Source of the DNA: Bacteroidales bacterium
GTDB taxonomy: Bacteria > Bacteroidota > Bacteroidia > Bacteroidales > PUMT01
Direction of reading: 5' to 3'
NCBI GenBank assembly: GCA_007133565.1
Contig: SLMM01000043.1
Location: 1 to 38,331 of the forward strand
DNA length: 38,331 nt
Every line of letters begins with the position of its first letter. Positions within the stretch are counted from its first letter, which is position 1. The translations under genes and the position numbers were made by a program. A model generated the notes under the pieces. The model ran no database searches and was not told the DNA's origin. It saw only the letters and a list, made by a program, of their open reading frames with translations. Shown here in pieces: positions 26,993 through 35,782 of this stretch.

Positions 26993-27574
26993 CTAGAGTT
27001 TTTTCAATGCCTTTTTTACCAGATCTTCAACCGTTGTGACAGCCTCCTCCCTCAGAAGCTGGTTGATCACCTTTTCAACTGCATTCCGGGAAAATCCCAG
27101 CATTATTAAAGCAGATAACGATTCTTCCCTTAGGGTATTGTCTGCACCGGTAATTATTTCTTCATGACCACCGGGTTTGGCAAGCTTATCCTTAAGGTCT
27201 ACAATGATCCTCTGTGCCGATTTAAGCCCTATTCCTTTTACTCCTTTAAGAGTGTCAACATTACCCCCTGCTATGGCTTTCCTGATATCGGCAGGTGTAA
27301 GCGAGGAGAGCATTACCCTGGCAGTGTTTGCGCCAATGCCTGACACGGTTATCAGCAACCTGAAGAGCTCCCTCTCTTCCTTATCGGCAAAACCAAAAAG
27401 CAGAAGAGCATCTTCCCTGACCACCTGGTGAATGAATATGGTGCCGTTATCCTTCCCCGAAAGGGCAGAGTAGGTATTCAGCGAAATATTAACAAAAAAG
27501 CCCGTGCCGCTGTTTTCAAGTATAAGATGGGCCGGAGCCAGTTCGGTGATTTTTCCTGAAATATATTCATACAT
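26993..27574 (-). CDS. ruvA: Holliday junction branch-migration subunit RuvA
   Basis: A 193-residue DNA-binding protein that tetramerises on Holliday junctions and recruits the RuvB motor. The N-terminal OB fold starts MYEYISGKITELAPAHLILE, the two helix-hairpin-helix motifs are VSGIGANTA (77-85) and VKGIGLKSA (112-120), and the C-terminal RuvB-contacting domain is LREESLSALIMLGFSRNAVEKVI. It is upstream of sprA by 12 bp on the same strand, so the two are probably co-transcribed. No functional link between junction processing and secretion is implied. Confidence 0.95.
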   Translation of the reverse strand: MYEYISGKITELAPAHLILENSGTGFFVNISLNTYSALSGKDNGTIFIHQVVREDALLLFGFADKEERELFRLLITVSGIGANTARVMLSSLTPADIRKAIAGGNVDTLKGVKGIGLKSAQRIIVDLKDKLAKPGGHEEIITGADNTLREESLSALIMLGFSRNAVEKVINQLLREEAVTTVEDLVKKALKKL

Positions 27575-27638
27575 GATAGTCCGGGTTAGGTATCTGAAAA
27601 ACTAAAAACTGACTTTTACCGTATTTATTTTAAATTTC

Positions 27639-27671
27639 TTGCAATATTATTGCCTTCATTATTTATTTTTG
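27639..27671 (+). promoter_or_regulatory. Candidate promoter of the proline dehydrogenase gene
   Basis: TTG at 27639-27641 and TATTTTTG at 27664-27671, with 22 bp between. The -7 box fits the consensus but the spacer is 2-3 bp long. The expected leader is about 60 nt. Confidence 0.4.
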
Positions 27672-27705
27672 GATATCACGAGGCAGGTTTCATTGTAAGC
27701 CCGGC

Positions 27706-27713
27706 CAAAAATA
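27706..27713 (-). promoter_or_regulatory. Candidate -7 box for ruvA-sprA
   Basis: TATTTTTG on the minus strand fits TAnnTTTG, 132 bp upstream of the ruvA ATG. A TTTG exists only 25 bp further upstream, longer than usual. Confidence 0.3.
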
Positions 27714-27735
27714 ATAAATCCATTTGAGCTTGAGC

Positions 27736-28908
27736 ATGCAAATCTTTCAGAATACCGAAATTGCCTTTAAACCCAGGAGTGATGCCGACCTCAGGAAAGC
27801 CCGTCTTCTGTTCAGAATAATGGCATCCCCTCTTCTTGTGCGGGCCATGGGTTTAATGGCAGGAATTGCTTTACGCCTTCGAATACCTGTCAGGTGGCTC
27901 GTAAAACCAACCGTATTCAAACTGTTTTGCGGAGGAGAGACCCTGGCTGAAGTCCAGGGGGTGGTAGACAAGCTGGCATTTCACAAAGTCAGGTCTGTAG
28001 CCGATTTTGCTGCCGAAAACCGTGAATCTGAAGAGGAGATAAATTCCGTGATAAGTGAGATCATATCATCAATGGATTTTGCAAAAGCGAACAGGGTTGT
28101 TCCCTTCTCGGTTTTCAAACCTACGGCAATAGCTCCACCGGGAGCCCTGGAAGAAACCGGCAGTTCATCAGCCAACCCGGCCGCGGCTGAAAAGTTCAGG
28201 GAAAATTTCATGACGCTATGCAGGGCAGCCCGGGACCGGGGCATACCTGTAATGGTCGATGCCGAGGAGTGCCACTATCAACATGTAATAGACGACCTTT
28301 GCACTGAGATGATGGAGCTTTACAATAAGGAAAGGCCTGTCATATTCAATACCCTGCAGATGTACAGGCACGACAGGGTTGAATTTCTTAAAGAGGCCTT
28401 AAGCAGAGCCAGAAAAAAGAAATACTACATTGGCTTCAAGCTTGTCAGGGGAGCCTATATGGAACAGGAGAGGGAGCGTGCAAGGAAACTGGGGTATCCC
28501 TCACCCATCCACCCTGATAAGGAAAGTACCGACAGGGCATTTAATGATGCCGTCACCCTGTGCCTGGAAAACATTGACATAACCAGCCTGTTCGCGGGTA
28601 CACACAATGAAGAGAGTCTTATGCAGATGATGGAGCAGATGAAAGCTGCGGATATCCGGAACGATGACCCTCGCATCTACTCAAGTCAGCTTTACGGAAT
28701 GAGCGACCATATCAGCTTCAATATGGCAGCACATAATTACAATGTTGCCAAATACCTGCCATATGGCCCCGTACATTACCTTATCCCTTATCTGGTAAGA
28801 AGGGCAGAGGAAAACAGATCTGTTTCAGGCCAGTCGGGGAGAGAACTGCACTTTATTAAACTAGAGGTTAAAAGAAGGAAAACCATATACAAAACCCGAA
28901 AATCATGA
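27736..28908 (+). CDS. Proline dehydrogenase (PRODH, FAD-dependent)
   Basis: A 390-residue flavoenzyme that oxidises proline to pyrroline-5-carboxylate, passing electrons to quinone. The TIM barrel carries PVMVDAEECHYQ, FNTLQMYRHDR, the FAD/substrate motif YYIGFKLVRGAYMEQERERA (KLVRGAY at 235-241), AGTHNEES, SQLYGMSDHISF, YGPV (343-346) and YLVRRAEEN (352-360), which holds the substrate-binding arginines. The frame is also open from a TTG at 27724, but the ATG at 27736 is preferred. It is monofunctional: the P5C dehydrogenase needed to reach glutamate is not in the window. The stop overlaps the start of the next gene (ATGA), and a glutamate dehydrogenase lies further downstream, consistent with proline catabolism. 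Confidence 0.94.
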   Translation: MQIFQNTEIAFKPRSDADLRKARLLFRIMASPLLVRAMGLMAGIALRLRIPVRWLVKPTVFKLFCGGETLAEVQGVVDKLAFHKVRSVADFAAENRESEEEINSVISEIISSMDFAKANRVVPFSVFKPTAIAPPGALEETGSSSANPAAAEKFRENFMTLCRAARDRGIPVMVDAEECHYQHVIDDLCTEMMELYNKERPVIFNTLQMYRHDRVEFLKEALSRARKKKYYIGFKLVRGAYMEQERERARKLGYPSPIHPDKESTDRAFNDAVTLCLENIDITSLFAGTHNEESLMQMMEQMKAADIRNDDPRIYSSQLYGMSDHISFNMAAHNYNVAKYLPYGPVHYLIPYLVRRAEENRSVSGQSGRELHFIKLEVKRRKTIYKTRKS

Positions 28909-29399
28909 CAATAACAAATCAAAAGCAGGCTGTTAATCTGAGGATAATCAAATCTCTCGCACTCCTGTTCCTTATAATCATAATAGGATTGATATATTTT
29001 GCCAATGTGCTCAGAGACGGAGCACTCGGATTTACAAGAGACCAGATCTCAGTTTTCATGATCATCCTGGTTGTGTTGTTTTTTCTTTACCATTTTGTAA
29101 GAGACCACCACTATATCTATTATTCCGATACAGGCGACAGGTTTGTGCTGAGGTACTTCAGCCTTCGTCCGCTGACCGAAAAGAAAAGTGCCATAGAGTT
29201 CAACAAGAACGAACTTTACCGGTATGAGATAATAAACCCTTTGTTCGGCCTGAACAGAAGCCTGGTGATATACAGGAAAACTGCCAGGGGAATAGCCAAA
29301 TATCCTCCGGTTAGTGTCACGGCGGTTAAAAAAAGTGACCGCAAAAAGATGCTTGCATCAATACAGAAGATCATTGCGGCCAACCATCCGGGAAGCTAA
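28905..29399 (+). CDS. Small two-helix membrane protein of unknown function
   Basis: A 164-residue protein I do not recognise. Two hydrophobic segments (about 18-36, LALLFLIIIIGLIYFANVL, and about 46-62, ISVFMIILVVLFFLYHF) are followed by a soluble part of about 100 residues rich in beta-prone stretches (HYIYYSDTGDRFVLRYFSL, YRYEIINPLFGLNRSLVIY) and a basic C-terminal helix (KKSDRKKMLASIQKIIAAN). The arrangement of two helices plus a beta-rich domain recalls bacterial PH-like membrane proteins, but this is only a shape argument. Its ATG overlaps the proline dehydrogenase stop by 4 bp (ATGA), so translation is probably coupled. A membrane partner for the quinone-linked dehydrogenase is a possible reading, not shown. 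Confidence 0.8.
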   Translation: MTITNQKQAVNLRIIKSLALLFLIIIIGLIYFANVLRDGALGFTRDQISVFMIILVVLFFLYHFVRDHHYIYYSDTGDRFVLRYFSLRPLTEKKSAIEFNKNELYRYEIINPLFGLNRSLVIYRKTARGIAKYPPVSVTAVKKSDRKKMLASIQKIIAANHPGS

Positions 29400-29453
29400 A
29401 AAACATATTCTACAGCATATTTAATCCCGATAAAAAAGCAAGGTTCTGTTATT

Positions 29454-29563
29454 CTGATATCTGGGCGCAGATGTCATGAGAAAAGTCATCGGCATCCATG
29501 AGGAAAATCATAACCCCTATGATTTCTTTTCAGTTACTTTTGTCTAAATCTCCCAGATATCAG
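29454..29563. repeat. 12-bp perfect inverted repeat spanning the upstream region of the first gdh
   Basis: CTGATATCTGGG at 29454-29465 is the exact reverse complement of CCCAGATATCAG at 29552-29563. Between them a smaller inverted repeat AAATCATA (29505-29512) / TATGATTT (29518-29525) with loop ACCCC lies next to the -7 box. The right arm ends 33 bp before the gdh start codon. It could be a pair of operators or the ends of a small element; no flanking target duplication is seen. Confidence 0.6.
29535..29542 (+). promoter_or_regulatory. Candidate -7 box for the first glutamate dehydrogenase gene
   Basis: TACTTTTG matches TAnnTTTG 54 bp before the ATG. No TTTG is found at the usual -33 position, which instead overlaps the AAATCATA/TATGATTT hairpin, so an activator may be needed; that is inference. 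Confidence 0.4.
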
Positions 29564-29596
29564 GTAAACTAACCAAAAACCAATAAAATATTTATC

Positions 29597-30934
29597 ATGA
29601 ACGTAGACAAATTAATGATCGACCTGGAGAAAAAACATCCCGGAGAAACGGAATACCTTCAGGCAGTACGCGAAGTACTGGAGTCAATCGAAGAGGTGTA
29701 CAACCAGAATCCCCAGTTTGAATCGGCTGCGATAATTGAGCGTCTGGTCGAACCCGACAGGGTCCTTATATTCAAAGTCCCCTGGATGGATGACCAGGGG
29801 CAGGCCCATGTCAATACCGGGTACAGGGTACAGTTCAACAACGCGATAGGTGCTTATAAAGGGGGGCTTCGCTTTCACCCAAGTGTAAATCTCAGCATCC
29901 TCAAATTCCTGGGCTTCGAACAGATATTTAAAAACTCTCTTACCACACTCCCTATGGGCGGGGCGAAGGGAGGATCGGATTTTAACCCCAAGGGCAAATC
30001 AAATTCGGAAATAATGCGTTTCTGCCAGTCCTATATGCTGGAGTTATGGAAGATGATAGGCCCTGACACCGATATACCAGCAGGCGATATCGGGGTTGGC
30101 GGCAAAGAGATCGGGTATATGTTCGGTATGTACAAGAAGCTCTCAAGCGAACATACCGGCGTTCTGACAGGTAAAGGCAGGAACTGGGGCGGCAGTCTCA
30201 TCAGGCCGGAAGCTACCGGATTTGGCACCGTGTTCTTTGCCGAGGAGATGCTTAAATCAAAAGGGGAATCGTTCAAAGGGAAAATCGTTACCGTATCAGG
30301 GTTCGGTAACGTGGCATGGGGAGCCATAATAAAAGCCACACAGCTGGGGGCAAGGGTTGTTACAATCTCGGGGCCCGATGGCTACATTTACGACCCCGAT
30401 GGTATTACCGGCGAAAAGATAGATTACCTGCTGGAGCTCCGTGCGTCGAACCAGGACATTGCAAAACCCTATTCTTTTGAGTTTCCGAATGCCCAGTTCC
30501 ATGAAGGCAAACGTCCGTGGGAGGTTAAGTGTGACATAGCCCTCCCCTGTGCCACCCAGAATGAACTTGATGATAAAGACGCCAGGAACCTCGTTCAGAA
30601 TGGCTGCATCTGTGTTTCGGAAGGTGCAAACATGCCCTCCACCCCCGAAGCGATTGAGATATTCCTTGATAATAAAATGCTCTACGGGCCTGGTAAAGCT
30701 GCAAACGCCGGAGGAGTGTCAACAAGCGGACTGGAGCAGACCCAGAATGCAATGAAGCTGAGCTGGACCTCCGAAGAGGTTGAGGAGAAGCTTCACCAGA
30801 TCATGAAAAATATCCATGAGTCGTGTGTAAAATACGGCACGGAGCCCGACGGATATGTCAACTACATTAAAGGTGCAAATATTGCCGGTTTTATGAAAGT
30901 AGCGAATGCCATGCTCGACCAGGGAGTGATCTGA
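29597..30934 (+). CDS. Glutamate dehydrogenase, sequence pattern of the NAD-dependent type
   Basis: A 445-residue hexameric-type enzyme interconverting glutamate and 2-oxoglutarate plus ammonia. The catalytic region is PMGGAKGGSDF with K124, and the catalytic aspartate is D164 in [10 protein letters not shown]. The dinucleotide fold has GFGNVAWG (235-242) and, at the end of the second strand, ISGPDGYIYDPDGI (from 257). That GPDG pattern is the one in the NAD-specific clostridial enzyme, while NADP enzymes such as E. coli GdhA have SDS there, so a catabolic NAD-linked role is the best guess. It follows proline dehydrogenase and ends in a strong terminator. A second, clearly homologous glutamate dehydrogenase lies 1.4 kb downstream. 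Confidence 0.95.
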   Translation: MNVDKLMIDLEKKHPGETEYLQAVREVLESIEEVYNQNPQFESAAIIERLVEPDRVLIFKVPWMDDQGQAHVNTGYRVQFNNAIGAYKGGLRFHPSVNLSILKFLGFEQIFKNSLTTLPMGGAKGGSDFNPKGKSNSEIMRFCQSYMLELWKMIGPDTDIPAGDIGVGGKEIGYMFGMYKKLSSEHTGVLTGKGRNWGGSLIRPEATGFGTVFFAEEMLKSKGESFKGKIVTVSGFGNVAWGAIIKATQLGARVVTISGPDGYIYDPDGITGEKIDYLLELRASNQDIAKPYSFEFPNAQFHEGKRPWEVKCDIALPCATQNELDDKDARNLVQNGCICVSEGANMPSTPEAIEIFLDNKMLYGPGKAANAGGVSTSGLEQTQNAMKLSWTSEEVEEKLHQIMKNIHESCVKYGTEPDGYVNYIKGANIAGFMKVANAMLDQGVI

Positions 30935-30962
30935 TATTTGCTGTTAACTTCTTTTGTCTAAT

Positions 30963-30998
30963 AAGAGGCTGCCCGTTCAGAGGCAGCCTCTTGCTTTT
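30963..30998 (+). terminator. Rho-independent terminator after the first gdh
   Basis: An 11-bp perfect stem AAGAGGCTGCC (30963-30973) / GGCAGCCTCTT (30982-30992) with an 8-nt loop is followed by GCTTTTG. It starts 29 bp after the stop codon. The stem core is the same as in the terminator at the end of the exbD operon. Confidence 0.85.
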
Positions 30999-31002
30999 GT
31001 AT

Positions 31003-31072
31003 GCACTGTGGCCTGATTATACACTGTGGCCTGATTATGCACTGTGGCCTGATTATGCAATGTAGCCTGTAA
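31003..31072. repeat. Short tandem repeat, 18-bp unit, about 3.9 copies
   Basis: The unit GCACTGTGGCCTGATTAT occurs at 31003-31020 and 31039-31056; the copy between them (31021-31038) differs only at its first two bases (ACACTG for GCACTG, one change), and a degenerate fourth copy is at 31057-31072. The array lies just after the gdh terminator and 54 bp before dprA. It is not a CRISPR: there are no spacers. Confidence 0.85.
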
Positions 31073-31125
31073 ATTTTTACTGCCTCCGGCCTTTTTTTAG
31101 CCGTTCTTTTTGTATATTTAATATT

Positions 31126-32262
31126 ATGGCCGACATTAAGGATCCCCTCACCAGGTACAAAATAGGGCTGATGCTGGTTCCCGGAATAGGAGGGTTGCTT
31201 GCAAGAAAGCTCATTGATTTTGCAGGCAGTCCTGAACGCGTGTTCAAATCAGATGTTACCCAATTGCAGAAAATTTCCGGTATCGGCAGGAGGCTTGCAG
31301 ACAACATCCTGGATAACGCAATACTCGATGAGGCTGAAAAGGAGATCGGGTTCCTGTCGAGATATAACATTAATGCCCATTATTTTGAAGATGATGACTA
31401 TCCAGCGAGGCTTAAAGAGTGCCCTGATGCGCCGGTTGTTCTGTTCAGCAGGGGTATTGCCGTACTCGAAAACCCGAAAGTGTTAAGTATTGTAGGGACA
31501 AGGAATGCTTCGGTATACGGGCTTGATTTCTGCCGTAACCTGGTGTACGACCTTGCAGCGAGGGGACACAACCCGTTAATTGTTAGCGGACTGGCATACG
31601 GGATTGATATCTGCGCACACAGGGCAGCACTGGAAAACAGTTTACAGACGGTGGCTGTTCTTGCTCATGGATTGTCGACGATATATCCTTCGGCACACCG
31701 CAAAACAGCACGCGAGATTATTGCTCAGGGGAGCCTTGTTACCGATTTCGGAAGCGAAACAGGGCCCGACAGAGGCAATTTTCTGAAAAGGAACCGGATT
31801 ATTGCGGGACTGGCTGATGCCACTGTTGTGATTGAATCATCTCTATCAGGCGGGGCCCTCATCACCGCGGAGCTTGCAGGAACATATAACCGCGATGTCT
31901 TTGCCCTCCCCGGAAGGGTAACTGACAAAAGGTCGCAGGGATGCAACAACCTTCTAAAAACAAACAGGGCGGCGCTGATTGAGAAAGTTGAGGACCTGGA
32001 ATATATAATGGGCTGGACACCCCGTATTTCGGAAAGTGTCATGGATGAAACTTTCGCAAATAATGACCTGAATGAAAAGGAAAAAGTGGTGCTGCAACTC
32101 CTGTCAGGAGATAAAGCTATGTCGGCCGATCAGCTCTCCGCCCTTCTTGATCTGCCGGCAAGCAAAACATCCTGCCTTTTGCTCGAACTTGAGTTCAATG
32201 GCTGGATTGTTAGCTTGCCCGGAAAGATATACAGGCTGGCAGCCGGACGCCAGAGAACTTAA
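31126..32262 (+). CDS. dprA: DNA-processing protein DprA (Smf)
   Basis: A 378-residue cytosolic protein that binds incoming single-stranded DNA and loads RecA during natural transformation. An N-terminal helix-hairpin-helix-like domain (VPGIGGLLARKL, ISGIGRRLADNIL) is followed by the Rossmann-like core: SIVGTRNAS (VGTR 123-126), SGLAYGID (154-161), FLKRNRIIAGL (219-229), SGGALITA (241-248) and LPG (261-263). A C-terminal winged-helix-like domain (about 310-375, SADQLSALLDLPASKTSCLLLELEFNGWI) completes the long form. It is bracketed by the two glutamate dehydrogenase genes with no evident functional link. No other competence genes are in the window. Confidence 0.95.
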   Translation: MADIKDPLTRYKIGLMLVPGIGGLLARKLIDFAGSPERVFKSDVTQLQKISGIGRRLADNILDNAILDEAEKEIGFLSRYNINAHYFEDDDYPARLKECPDAPVVLFSRGIAVLENPKVLSIVGTRNASVYGLDFCRNLVYDLAARGHNPLIVSGLAYGIDICAHRAALENSLQTVAVLAHGLSTIYPSAHRKTAREIIAQGSLVTDFGSETGPDRGNFLKRNRIIAGLADATVVIESSLSGGALITAELAGTYNRDVFALPGRVTDKRSQGCNNLLKTNRAALIEKVEDLEYIMGWTPRISESVMDETFANNDLNEKEKVVLQLLSGDKAMSADQLSALLDLPASKTSCLLLELEFNGWIVSLPGKIYRLAAGRQRT

Positions 32263-32284
32263 CATACAATTATCCTAATATTAA

Positions 32285-33721
<1,437 letters not shown>

Positions 33722-33741
33722 CCAGCAGGAAATAACAAGGC

Positions 33742-34518
33742 ATGAAGCTTACAGACACACATGCACACCTCTACCTGCCTCATTTCAAGGGCGATCTCGA
33801 CCAGGTGGTAAGCCGGGCAAAAGATAACGGAGTTACCTGTATACTCCTGCCCAATATTGATAATGGTTCGCTGAGGCCGATGCTCGACGTGTGCTCTTTG
33901 TATCCTGGTTTCTGCCTGCCTATGCTGGGGCTTCATCCAACGTCGGTAAAAAAAGATTATACCACCAAGCTCGAATCGCTTGAAAAACAAGCAGGGGCAG
34001 CATCATATGTTGCCATAGGCGAAACAGGAATGGATGCCCACTGGGACACCTCCCACATTGAGGAGCAGGAAGCCTCTTTCAGAAGGCACCTAGATTGGGC
34101 AATTGAACTCAAACTTCCAGTTGTAATTCATTCACGCAAAACTACAGATATCATTATCTCGATCCTGAAGGATGGCTATAGCGGAAGGGTAAGGGGAGTG
34201 TTCCACGCTTTCTCGGGAAGCACTGAACAGGCCCGGGAGATAACTGGTATGGGCTTCATGCTTGGCATAGGGGGAGTGGTTACCTATCCCCGGTCGGGGC
34301 TGGCTGATGTTATAAAAGAAACCGGCCTTGAGCATATAATTATCGAAACAGATGCTCCCTATCTGACTCCCGTGCCGAAGAGAGGAAAGCGCAATGAAAG
34401 CTCATATCTTATATATATAGCCGGGAAAATTGCGCAGATCAGCGAAACAGATGCCTCCCAGGTTGCAGCTACAACAACACGCAATGCATTTAACCTTTTT
34501 AAACTTAACGGCCGGTAA
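33742..34518 (+). CDS. TatD-family metal-dependent hydrolase / DNase
   Basis: A 258-residue TIM-barrel metalloenzyme of the TatD family. The metal ligands are H7 and H9 (DTHAHL), E94 (AIGETGMD), H130 (LPVVIHSR), H155 (GVFHAFSG) and D204 (IIIETDAPYLTP). Family members are 3'-5' deoxyribonucleases; the physiological substrate here is unknown. The motif GETGMDAHWD replaces the more common GEIGLDYY form, a mild variation. It lies between gdhA and the asparaginase gene, and its TAA stop shares one base with the next ATG (TAATG), indicating coupled translation. Confidence 0.93.
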   Translation: MKLTDTHAHLYLPHFKGDLDQVVSRAKDNGVTCILLPNIDNGSLRPMLDVCSLYPGFCLPMLGLHPTSVKKDYTTKLESLEKQAGAASYVAIGETGMDAHWDTSHIEEQEASFRRHLDWAIELKLPVVIHSRKTTDIIISILKDGYSGRVRGVFHAFSGSTEQAREITGMGFMLGIGGVVTYPRSGLADVIKETGLEHIIIETDAPYLTPVPKRGKRNESSYLIYIAGKIAQISETDASQVAATTTRNAFNLFKLNGR

Positions 34519-35546
34519 TGCAAAAAAAATCCTCAATACTTCTTATCTATACAGGTGGTACAATAGGAATGGAGTTGAGCCCCAAAACCGGCAACCTGAT
34601 ACCTGTCAATTTCGGCAACATTGCCCGTGAAATGCCCGAGTTGGTCAGATTCGATCTGGATATCAAAACAGTATCTTTTTCACCTCCTTTGGATTCGTCT
34701 GAAATGGGACCTGACATGTGGATCAGGCTGGCGCTGACTATCGAAGAACATTATGACCGTTTTGACGGGTTTGTAATCCTTCATGGCACTGATACCATGG
34801 CCTATTCCGCCTCGGCTCTCAGTTTTCTGCTTGAAAACCTGGGCAAGCCTGTTATCTTCACAGGTTCACAGCTTCCAATAGGAATGCTGCGAACCGACGG
34901 CAGAGAAAACCTTATAACTTCAATTGAGATTGCAGCATCAGAAATTAACGATGCTCCCGCAGTTCCCGAGGTATGTGTCTTTTTCCAGAACAAGCTTTTC
35001 AGGGGCAACCGTACAACGAAGTACAACGTTGAGTATTTCAACGCCTTCCGGTCGGAAAACTACCCTCCTCTTGCCGAAACCGGCATCAATATTGAGTTTA
35101 ATTACCATGCAATAAACTATCCGTATGGTGACCATAAGCTGAAAGTATATAAGGAGGTGGACAATAATGTGGCCATACTTAAGATATTTCCGGGAATTAA
35201 AGGCACTTTGCTGAACACTCTCTTCAACACCGTGAATTTGAAGGGGGTAATAATGGAAACATATGGTGCCGGTAACGCGCCGACTGCATCATGGTTTATT
35301 TCTGAGATAGAGAAAGCTGTTGAAAGAGGCATTTTAATTGTCAATGTAAGCCAGTGCACGACAGGTAGTGTTGACATGAACAAATACAATACTGGAAAAA
35401 GATTGCAGGAGGCAGGTGTAGTTAGCGGCTACGATATGACAACAGAAGCCGCGGTAACTAAATTAATGTTCCTTCTTGCGCAGACTCCCAATGATAAGGA
35501 GCTTAGATCATTAATAAATAGTTCGATAAGAGGAGAAATAAAATGA
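34518..35546 (+). CDS. ansA: Type I (cytoplasmic) L-asparaginase
   Basis: A 342-residue enzyme hydrolysing asparagine to aspartate and ammonia. YTGGTIGM (T15 region) holds the first catalytic threonine and LHGTDTMAYSAS the second pair T91-D92, followed by FTGSQLPIGMLRTDGREN. There is no signal peptide, which places it in the cytosol (type I, AnsA-like). Start overlaps the tatD stop by one base. Co-transcription with an NADP-type glutamate dehydrogenase would put ammonia release and ammonia assimilation under one promoter; this is inferred from spacing only. The gene ends 68 bp before tRNA-Ser with no strong terminator between. Confidence 0.94.
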   Translation: MQKKSSILLIYTGGTIGMELSPKTGNLIPVNFGNIAREMPELVRFDLDIKTVSFSPPLDSSEMGPDMWIRLALTIEEHYDRFDGFVILHGTDTMAYSASALSFLLENLGKPVIFTGSQLPIGMLRTDGRENLITSIEIAASEINDAPAVPEVCVFFQNKLFRGNRTTKYNVEYFNAFRSENYPPLAETGINIEFNYHAINYPYGDHKLKVYKEVDNNVAILKIFPGIKGTLLNTLFNTVNLKGVIMETYGAGNAPTASWFISEIEKAVERGILIVNVSQCTTGSVDMNKYNTGKRLQEAGVVSGYDMTTEAAVTKLMFLLAQTPNDKELRSLINSSIRGEIK

Positions 35547-35549
35547 CTT

Positions 35550-35582
35550 TTTGCACTTTTTTTATATTTTTTTGTAACTTGG
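35550..35582 (+). promoter_or_regulatory. Candidate promoter of tRNA-Ser
   Basis: TTTG at 35550-35553, a 21-bp spacer and TAACTTGG at 35575-35582 (one mismatch to TAnnTTTG). The predicted start is about 25 nt before the mature tRNA 5' end. It begins 4 bp after the ansA stop. Confidence 0.5.
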
Positions 35583-35614
35583 CACGCTGAAATTTTTTAA
35601 ATTTATTGCTTGTT

Positions 35615-35702
35615 GGAGAGGTGGCCGAGTGGTCGAAGGCGCACGCCTGGAAAGTGTGTATACCTCAAAAGGGTATCGCGGGTTCGAATCCCGCCTTCTC
35701 CG
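35615..35702 (+). tRNA. tRNA-Ser (anticodon GGA)
   Basis: An 88-nt gene with acceptor GGAGAGG pairing CTTCTCC, a D arm GTGGCCGAGTGGTCGAAGGC, anticodon loop CTGGAAA (anticodon GGA), a long class II variable arm (ATACCTCAAAAGGGTAT) and T arm GCGGGTTCGAATCCCGC. The discriminator is G, as expected for serine. The 3' CCA is not encoded. It closely follows the usual bacterial tRNA-Ser(GGA) sequence. Confidence 0.97.
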
Positions 35703-35718
35703 CAATAAATAACACATA

Positions 35719-35750
35719 ATTGCATTAATAAAAAGTTATAACTACATTTG
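35719..35750 (+). promoter_or_regulatory. Promoter of the exbB-exbD operon
   Basis: ATTG at 35719-35722, a 20-bp spacer and TACATTTG at 35743-35750 fit the Bacteroidota consensus. The leader to the ATG at 35783 is about 26 nt, so the operon can be expressed separately from the tRNA just upstream. Confidence 0.65.
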
Positions 35751-35782
35751 AACCACATTAATAATTAAATTTTTGACTAACC

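Noticed and set aside
29454-29563. Miniature transposable element (MITE)
   Set aside because: There are 12-bp inverted ends, but no target-site duplication and no second copy in the window; kept as an inverted repeat only.
31003-31072. Possible CRISPR array
   Set aside because: The 18-bp units abut directly with no spacers, and no cas genes are in the window.
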